Below, in pieces: positions 13,702-18,756 of a DNA stretch of 20,373 nt (position 1 is its first letter; each line of letters begins with the position of its first letter). The position numbers and the translations under genes are program-made. Below the pieces are notes generated by a model. It was given only the letters and a program-made list of their open reading frames with translations. It ran no database searches and had not been told where the DNA came from. The DNA lies in assembly GCA_964497615.1 (NCBI GenBank), contig CAZCEC010000098.1, positions 1 through 20,373 on the forward strand, read 5' to 3'. The DNA comes from CAZCEC01 sp964497615 (GTDB lineage Bacteria; Chloroflexota; Anaerolineae; Anaerolineales; UBA6663).

Positions 13702-14628
13702 ATGCCTGCCCAACTTAAGCGCGCCGTCCGGGCCGTTGCCATCATCCTCACCCTGGCGCTCACGGCCAGCACCGCCCGGTGGCAGCCCGCTCTGGCCGCG
13801 CCCGCCGCCGCCCCGCGCGCCGATACCATCACCCACACCGTCCAGGCCGGCGAGAACCTCTACCGCATCGGCCTCAAGTATGGCGTGAGCTGGATCGACA
13901 TCATGCAGGCCAACGGTCTGCCCAACAGCACCATCTACGTCGGGCAGCAGCTTCTCATCCCCCTCAACGGCCCCGCCCCGACGCCCCCGCCGCCCGAAGG
14001 CGAGCCTACACCCGCGCCGACCGCCCCGCCCGCCGGCACGTCCACGACCTACATCGTCCAGCGCGGCGACATCCTCTCGCGCATCGCCCAGGCCTATGGC
14101 GTCACCGTCTCGGCCATCGTCGCGGCCAACAACATCCCCAACCCGTCCCTGATCTACGCCGGGCAGGTGCTCATCATCCCCGCCCCCGGCGACACCACCG
14201 GCGGCTCCCCCGCGCCCGACCCCGGCGGCCCCGCTGTACCCAGCGGCGGCAACAAAGAGATCCGCGTGGACATTTCCGACCAGCGGATGTACGTCTACCA
14301 GGACGGCGCCCTGCTATGGAATTGGGTCGTCTCCACTGGGGAACCGGGCCGCGACACGCGCCCCGGCAACTACTCCGTCCTCAACAAGATCCCCAACGCC
14401 TACGGCTCCACCTGGGACCTGTGGATGCCAAACTGGCTGGGCATCTACTGGGCCGGCTACCTGCAAAACGGCATCCACGCCCTCCCCATCCTCTCCAACG
14501 GCCTGCGCCTATGGGAGGGCCTGCTCGGCACCCGCGTCTCCTATGGCTGCGTCATCCTCAACATCTGGGAAGCGCAAACCCTGTACGACTGGGCCGAGAT
14601 CGGCACGCCGGTCAACATCCAGTCGTAA
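13702..14628 (+). CDS. Secreted LysM-LysM-L,D-transpeptidase (YkuD)
   Basis: This exported cell-wall enzyme has 308 residues. Residues 1-40 are a signal peptide (AVRAVAIILTLALTASTA, then an ALAAPAAA cleavage region). Two LysM peptidoglycan-binding domains follow at about 44-87 (THTVQAGENLYRIGLKYGVS) and 116-160 (TYIVQRGDILSRIAQAYGVT), separated by a Pro-rich linker. A second linker leads to the YkuD catalytic domain (186-308) with H259 (GIHALP) and the S-x-G-C nucleophile motif at 280-283 (C283). It should cross-link peptidoglycan or attach proteins. I preferred the ATG at 13702 because AGGAG lies 7 nt upstream; the GTG at 13696 adds two residues. It is probably monocistronic, ending before a strong inverted repeat. 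Confidence 0.95.
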   Translation: MPAQLKRAVRAVAIILTLALTASTARWQPALAAPAAAPRADTITHTVQAGENLYRIGLKYGVSWIDIMQANGLPNSTIYVGQQLLIPLNGPAPTPPPPEGEPTPAPTAPPAGTSTTYIVQRGDILSRIAQAYGVTVSAIVAANNIPNPSLIYAGQVLIIPAPGDTTGGSPAPDPGGPAVPSGGNKEIRVDISDQRMYVYQDGALLWNWVVSTGEPGRDTRPGNYSVLNKIPNAYGSTWDLWMPNWLGIYWAGYLQNGIHALPILSNGLRLWEGLLGTRVSYGCVILNIWEAQTLYDWAEIGTPVNIQS

Positions 14629-14643
14629 GTACTGGGGAATCAA

Positions 14644-14694
14644 GGGACTCAGGGGACTCAAGGGCATTCACGTCCCTCGAGTCCCCTGAGTCCC
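14644..14694. terminator. 16-bp perfect inverted repeat between convergent genes
   Basis: GGGACTCAGGGGACTC (14644-14659) pairs perfectly with GAGTCCCCTGAGTCCC (14679-14694). An inner AGGG/CCCT pair continues the stem after one mismatch. Each arm contains a tandem GGGACTCA-like unit. It lies between the convergent L,D-transpeptidase and flavin reductase genes, so it may end transcription in both directions. There is no T-tract, so it could equally be a dispersed repeat. Confidence 0.6.
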
Positions 14695-14782
14695 CAACCC
14701 CCAAGAGGTCCTGGCGCTTCAAACGCGCTGATTTCCCCCTAGTCCCCCGGCTTGCCAGCCGGCACGGTGTCCCCGGTCCCTG

Positions 14783-15262
14783 CTATCCCGCGTACTTAAA
14801 CCCCGTCTCCTTCAGCGTCAACGGTTCCCCTTCCCGGTTCAGCCCCACCTCCACCACCTCGGCCGTCAGCAGCAGGTGATCGCCCGCCGGCAGGCTCCCC
14901 TGCACCCGGCACTCCACCCACGCCAGCGCCTCATCCAGCAGCGGGCAGCCCGTGGCCGGCCCCGGCTTCCAGGGGATGTCAGTGATCTTCTCCGGGTGCT
15001 TGGCGAACGTCCGCCCAAGCTGCCCCGCGAAGTTGCGCTGCCCCGTCTCGTAAATGTTCACCGCGAACACACCGCTGGCCTCGATGATCTGCCGGCTGTG
15101 GCTGTCGTGCTCCACCGCCAGCGCCAGCATCGGCGGGTCGAACGACGCCTGGGTGATCCAGTTCACCGTCATCGCGCTCAGCGTGTCGCCGTGCTTCGAC
15201 GTCACGGCATACAACCCGTAGGTGAACATCCTTAAGACCGTCTTCTTCAGAGCATTGTCCAT
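14783..15262 (-). CDS. Flavin reductase-like, FMN-binding split-barrel protein
   Basis: This 159-residue protein is of the flavin reductase (DIM6/NTAB) family. Such proteins reduce FMN or FAD with NAD(P)H for a partner monooxygenase, or act as ferric or quinone reductases. Typical elements are the N-terminal GLYAVTSKHGDTLSAMTVNWITQASFDPPMLALAV, where the T-x-N-W-x-x-Q stretch binds flavin, followed by SRQIIEASGVFAVNIYE and GCPLLDEALAWVECRV. AAGGAGAC before the ATG supports the start. It is the last gene of the operon, 9 bp after the dehydrogenase-like gene. The operon partners are the DsbA-like selenoprotein candidate and the dehydrogenase-like protein, which suggests a redox pathway of unknown substrate. 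Confidence 0.92.
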   Translation of the reverse strand: MDNALKKTVLRMFTYGLYAVTSKHGDTLSAMTVNWITQASFDPPMLALAVEHDSHSRQIIEASGVFAVNIYETGQRNFAGQLGRTFAKHPEKITDIPWKPGPATGCPLLDEALAWVECRVQGSLPAGDHLLLTAEVVEVGLNREGEPLTLKETGFKYAG

Positions 15263-15271
15263 GTTGTCTCC

Positions 15272-16009
15272 TTAGTAATCGTAGAACCCCTTCCCCACCT
15301 TCTGCCCCAGCCGCCCCGCCATCACGTGCCGCGCCAGCAGCGGGCTGGGCCGGTAGCGGTCCTCGCCAAACTCGTCCTGCAAGCCCCGCATCACCCCCAG
15401 CACCACGTCCAGCCCAATCACGTCCCCCCACGCCAGCGGCCCATACGGGTAGTTGGCCCCCAGCCGCATGGCCGTGTCAATGTCCTTGGCCGAGGCCACC
15501 CCCTCGCTCAGCGCCGTGGCGGCCTCATTCACCAGCGCGCACACGATCCGCGCCCGCACCAGCCCTGTGCCGTCGGCCACCCGGTGACACTCCAGCCCCA
15601 GCCCGGTCCAAAACGCTTCCGCTGCCAGCACCGATTCGGGCGGCGCCTGCATCGGCGCCGTCACCTCCATCAGCCCGCCCGCCGCCAGCGGCGGCAGCGC
15701 CCCCCAGCCCACGGCCCGGTCCGGCTCCGGCAGCCAACTCGCCGCTTCCGTGGCCGAGGCCGCCAGCGCGCACACGTAGATGGACGGCGCGCCGCCCAGC
15801 AGTTCCAGCACCCGGCGCTTGCCGGCCTTGGATTCGTTGTGGCACTCGATGGCGATGTCGGCGCTGGGCGCGGCCTCGGCCAGCTTCTTGGCGGTGTGCG
15901 CGTCGCGCAGGGTCTCCACCAGGTAGAGGTCTGCCGTGTGACCGGCCGCCGCGCACAGGGTCAGCACATTCTCCGCCAGGGGCAGTTCGCCCGCGATCAA
16001 GACTCTCAT
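15272..16009 (-). CDS. 3-hydroxyacyl-CoA dehydrogenase-like protein, degenerate
   Basis: This 245-residue protein is related to 3-hydroxyacyl-CoA dehydrogenase. The C-terminal 3HCDH domain is well kept: ALVNEAATALSEGVASAKDIDTAM, LGANYPYGPLAWGDVIGLD and the closing GRLGQKVGKGFYDY. The N-terminal NAD-binding part is shortened and changed. The dinucleotide motif G-x-G-x-x-G is replaced by AGELPLAEN at 6-14. At the position of the catalytic H-F-F-N-P-x-P-L motif there is GWGALPPL (101-108), without the His. Classical dehydrogenase activity is therefore doubtful. It may bind an acyl-CoA or act as a dehydrogenase-derived partner of the other two operon proteins. It overlaps the upstream DsbA-like gene by 4 bp (ATGA) and precedes the flavin reductase by 9 bp. 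Confidence 0.85.
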   Translation of the reverse strand: MRVLIAGELPLAENVLTLCAAAGHTADLYLVETLRDAHTAKKLAEAAPSADIAIECHNESKAGKRRVLELLGGAPSIYVCALAASATEAASWLPEPDRAVGWGALPPLAAGGLMEVTAPMQAPPESVLAAEAFWTGLGLECHRVADGTGLVRARIVCALVNEAATALSEGVASAKDIDTAMRLGANYPYGPLAWGDVIGLDVVLGVMRGLQDEFGEDRYRPSPLLARHVMAGRLGQKVGKGFYDY

Positions 16010-16629
16010 TCAGTCAATCCCTCCGCCACGCACTTGTCCACGACCTCGGCCAGCACGTCCGGCGTCTGCGCCCCCGATACCAGATAGCGCATTCCGAAGA
16101 TGAAGGCCGGCACCCCGCTCAACTGCTGCTGGTAGGCCCAGTACTCGTCCCCCTCCACCGCCGTGATGTAGTCTGGTTCAGCCAATGCCGCGCGAAACGC
16201 TTCCTTATCCAACCCCACTTCGCCCGCGATCGCCGCCAGCACATTCGCATCTGAAATGTCGCGTAGTTCCTGCCAGTGCGCGCGGAACACGGCCTTGTGA
16301 TAGGCCTCGCCCTTCCCCTGCGCCAGCGCATACTTCGCGCCGATGTGCGCCAGCCGCGTGGGGCGGGGGGCGGCGTCTTCCATGCGCTTTAGCTCCAGCC
16401 CAAAGCGTTCGAGCGCGATCTGCTGCACCCGCGGCCAGCCCTCCGCAATGCGCTTCTGGTGCGCAGCTTCCACCTCCGGCGGGATCGGCGGCAGGCCCTC
16501 CGGCCGCAGCTCGTACGCCCGCCACTCCACCTTCACCTCGCGCCTCTGCCGTAGCGAATCCAAACTGGACTCGGCCATGAAGCACCACGGTCAAACGTAG
16601 TCGCTGTACAGGATCAATGGGACTGGCAT
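16006..16629 (-). CDS. DsbA/FrnE-like thiol oxidoreductase, candidate selenoprotein (UxxC)
   Basis: This 207-residue protein has the DsbA/FrnE (2-hydroxychromene-2-carboxylate isomerase-like, thioredoxin-fold) architecture. It starts MPVPLILYSDYV-UGA-PWC, followed by VEWRAYELRPEGLPP, a helical insert, and the cis-Pro region SGVPAFIFGMRYLVSGAQ. The in-frame UGA (16593-16591, codon 13) replaces the first Cys of the family CPWC active site, while the second Cys (C16) is kept. The coding pattern is continuous on both sides, and a SECIS-like hairpin follows. Starting at the Met at 16578 would delete the first strand and the active site, which is implausible. There is no leader peptide, so it is cytoplasmic. 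It is first in an operon with the dehydrogenase-like and flavin reductase genes. Alternatives are a base error (TGC or TGT to TGA) or a young pseudogene. Confidence 0.8.
16555..16573 (-). promoter_or_regulatory. Candidate bacterial SECIS element
   Basis: In the mRNA, CGAGUCC (16573-16567), loop AGUUU (16566-16562) and GGAUUCG (16561-16555) form a 7-bp stem with one G-U pair. The loop begins 24 nt after the UGA and its second base is G. Known bacterial SECIS elements have a short stem, a small loop with G at one of the first two positions and a loop distance of about 16-37 nt from UGA. A weaker hairpin CCGUG/CAUGG sits immediately after the UGA. Confidence 0.65.
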
Positions 16630-16635
16630 TCCCCC

Positions 16636-16664
16636 ATCTTAACGGCGAACGGCGAATTCGCCAA
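16636..16664 (-). promoter_or_regulatory. Putative promoter of the selenoprotein operon with palindromic operator
   Basis: On the minus strand TTGGCG (16664-16659) and TAAGAT (16641-16636) are spaced 17 bp. The perfect 12-bp palindrome GGCGAATTCGCC (16651-16662) overlaps the -35 and spacer. The -10 ends 6 nt before the ATG at 16629, so the message would be leaderless. Consensus matches are moderate (4 of 6 in each box). Confidence 0.4.
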
Positions 16665-16811
16665 TGCCTGTTCGATCCAAGGCCCTGCCCCTGCGACTCG
16701 CCCCTCAGCTCCTGTTATATCTCATGCCGGCAGCTCCCACTGTAGCGCGGAGCTCTATGCCCCAAAACGGCGGCCGCCGTTGCAGCCGCACCTAGAAATA
16801 CGTGACGTGCT

Positions 16812-18218
16812 TTATCGATTGGGGTCGAGTGATAGCCACGCAACAGGTTGCACGTCTTCATCCAGAAAGGTTGCCTGGCGTTGTTGCAGGTCTACCAGGA
16901 CCAAGCGCTGACTTCCGTCGGCGGCCCCGCTGGCAGTAATAAGCTGTCGACCGCTCGGTGACCAAATGGGAGCACCAATAGATAGAGGACCTCGTGTTGA
17001 ATCGTTATTGCCTGGAATACAGGTGTTCGTAATCTGACCTGTTGCTGTGTCAACTATAACCAATGACTCTTCACCGCTGTCGAACGGGAGACCACCGGCT
17101 GGCCTGTCTATCAGCCAAAAGGCCAAGTATGCCCCAGTAGGCGACCAGGAATAATCCCGAATTGAACTATTCGGATGGTCTTGGGCCAAGGCTGTCAACC
17201 GCTCTACCGTTGAACCGTTACTGGCGACGATATAGATGTCTTCACTATAAGGGTTCGTATACAAAGTGTCAGGGTTGGTTGGCGCCGCCACTACAAACTG
17301 ACCGCCATCCGGTGACCAGCGGGGCGGCGCATAGAATAGGCTTGTTGCCACAGAGGTCACTGGCCGTTGAGCTTGCAGGTCCCATAACACATAAGCCGCA
17401 TCCCCCTGGTCGAGATGCTGGTGGGCATAAACAACGTGCGTCAAAGTCGGGTCGTACACCGTCGCTCCCCATGCGGCCCAGTAAACGGTGGGATAGTCTT
17501 CGTAAATACCTGGAAAATCCGGGTCTAGCGTCCGTTGAACTCCAGTCGCCAAGTCTAACATCGTCAATGTCGCCGGTTCCAGTGACTCGGTCTGTTCTGG
17601 GCTCTTGCCTGCGGCGTTGATAATCACTTGTTCGTTGTTTAGCCAAGCAACTTGCACCCAGCCTTCTTCCCATGGGTAGGTGTAAAGCGGCTGGCCGTCC
17701 GTCCCAGCAATGATAAGGTCCCTTGACAAAAGAAATCCACCGTTCGGGTCAAATGTAGACCTCGAGTATGCGAGGCGCCGTTTGTCCGGGGACTCGGTGA
17801 TATGTATGAAGTTCTCATTCGGTGGGACAATCTGCTCCCTGACCCCCGTTTGTGAGTTCCAAAAGTACGTGTCAGAACTGTAGTGGTTACCCTCAAGCGC
17901 TATGCTTTCGAGCGCGATGACGCCGTCGAATGTCACCTCGTCCGGCAGCTTTTCCACAAGCGGAAAGCAGTTGTCGCGCTGGGGAGTTGGGGTAGGCATC
18001 GGGTCAGCACGAAGCGTGGCGGTTGCAGTGGGTTCGCGATGTGTTGGACTCACTGAAACCTTCGGGATCGGAGTTGACGTGGATGCAAGGTGAACTGTCG
18101 CGGTAGGGGCGCTGATGGTCCAAGTAGTTGCCTGTGGCGCAGGAGGCGTCTGATTAGATGGCTGACTCGTGCAGCTAGATATCAGACTTACCGTCACCCA
18201 TCCAATCGCGAGTTTCAT
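16812..18218 (-). CDS. Second TolB/WD40-like beta-propeller lipoprotein
   Basis: This predicted lipoprotein has about 468 residues. From the ATG at 18218 the N-terminus is MKLAIGWVTVSLISSC, a compact signal peptide with a lipobox (LISSC, C16). An upstream ATG at 18251 would add 11 residues with acidic side chains and is less likely, although no clear Shine-Dalgarno decides between them. A Thr/Pro-rich linker (to about residue 80) leads to propeller-like repeats such as ESPDKRRLAYS, WSPDGGQFVVA, WSPTGAYLAFW and WSPSGRQLITA. The layout matches the lipoprotein at 8022-9755 (signal, low-complexity linker, PD40-type blades), and both have lower GC than their neighbours. It follows a small membrane protein gene on the same strand. 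The function is unknown. Confidence 0.82.
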   Translation of the reverse strand: MKLAIGWVTVSLISSCTSQPSNQTPPAPQATTWTISAPTATVHLASTSTPIPKVSVSPTHREPTATATLRADPMPTPTPQRDNCFPLVEKLPDEVTFDGVIALESIALEGNHYSSDTYFWNSQTGVREQIVPPNENFIHITESPDKRRLAYSRSTFDPNGGFLLSRDLIIAGTDGQPLYTYPWEEGWVQVAWLNNEQVIINAAGKSPEQTESLEPATLTMLDLATGVQRTLDPDFPGIYEDYPTVYWAAWGATVYDPTLTHVVYAHQHLDQGDAAYVLWDLQAQRPVTSVATSLFYAPPRWSPDGGQFVVAAPTNPDTLYTNPYSEDIYIVASNGSTVERLTALAQDHPNSSIRDYSWSPTGAYLAFWLIDRPAGGLPFDSGEESLVIVDTATGQITNTCIPGNNDSTRGPLSIGAPIWSPSGRQLITASGAADGSQRLVLVDLQQRQATFLDEDVQPVAWLSLDPNR

Positions 18219-18301
18219 AAAGCTAGAGTCACGCACTGTCGCCTCTGGCATTCGTTGCGGCGCTTCCTAACCGTCCCCGTAACTACCCTCTTGTTGGGAT
18301 T

Positions 18302-18733
18302 TCAGCCCGCCCGCTGGTCCCGCCTACCCCTCACTCTGGCCACCACCGCCCCGGCCGGCGCCGCGAACACCAGCGCCAATCCACCCGCTAGCGCCAGCGC
18401 CGCCGCGCCCACCAGTCCCGTCCAAATCCAGTTCGGCAGGGGTGCGGGCCGCGCCGCCACCGCGCCCTGTTCGTCCACGCACACCATCTCGCGCCCCATC
18501 GCTTCGCGCGTAAAGCCCTGGTCGTCCACGTACGTCGTCGGCGCGGTCTCGATCTGCGCCCGCGTGCCGGCCGGGCACACCAGCGGCCCCACGATCCTCG
18601 CCGCCAGGTCGCTCGTGGTCGTGAACAGCGTGAACACGCACGCCACCGGAACCAGGCACAGGCTCAGCACCACTGCCAGAATCACCCACACCACACATCC
18701 CGACGCCGTGCCGGCTGCTGCAGATGTTTTCAT
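18302..18733 (-). CDS. Small two-helix membrane protein, unknown function
   Basis: I do not recognise this protein of 143 residues. It has a hydrophobic helix at about 12-38 (VVWVILAVVLSLCLVPVACVF) and a second at about 103-130 (WIWTGLVGAAALALAGGLALVFAA). The loop between them is likely outside the membrane and contains two Cys. The C-terminus is Arg-rich (ARVRGRRDQRAG) and therefore probably cytoplasmic. The ATG at 18733 has AAGGA 7 nt upstream. The same frame is open upstream to 19735, but that part is low-complexity Gly/Ala and antisense-like, so I exclude it. It begins 23 bp after the stop of the large membrane protein, so the two are likely co-transcribed. Confidence 0.7.
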   Translation of the reverse strand: MKTSAAAGTASGCVVWVILAVVLSLCLVPVACVFTLFTTTSDLAARIVGPLVCPAGTRAQIETAPTTYVDDQGFTREAMGREMVCVDEQGAVAARPAPLPNWIWTGLVGAAALALAGGLALVFAAPAGAVVARVRGRRDQRAG

Positions 18734-18756
18734 GTCGGTATCCTTCAAGTGTATCG

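Noticed and set aside
16006..16578. DsbA-like protein starting at the Met at 16578
   Set aside because: This start removes the first beta strand and the whole active site and has no ribosome-binding site. Sequence upstream continues the protein family in frame through a single UGA.
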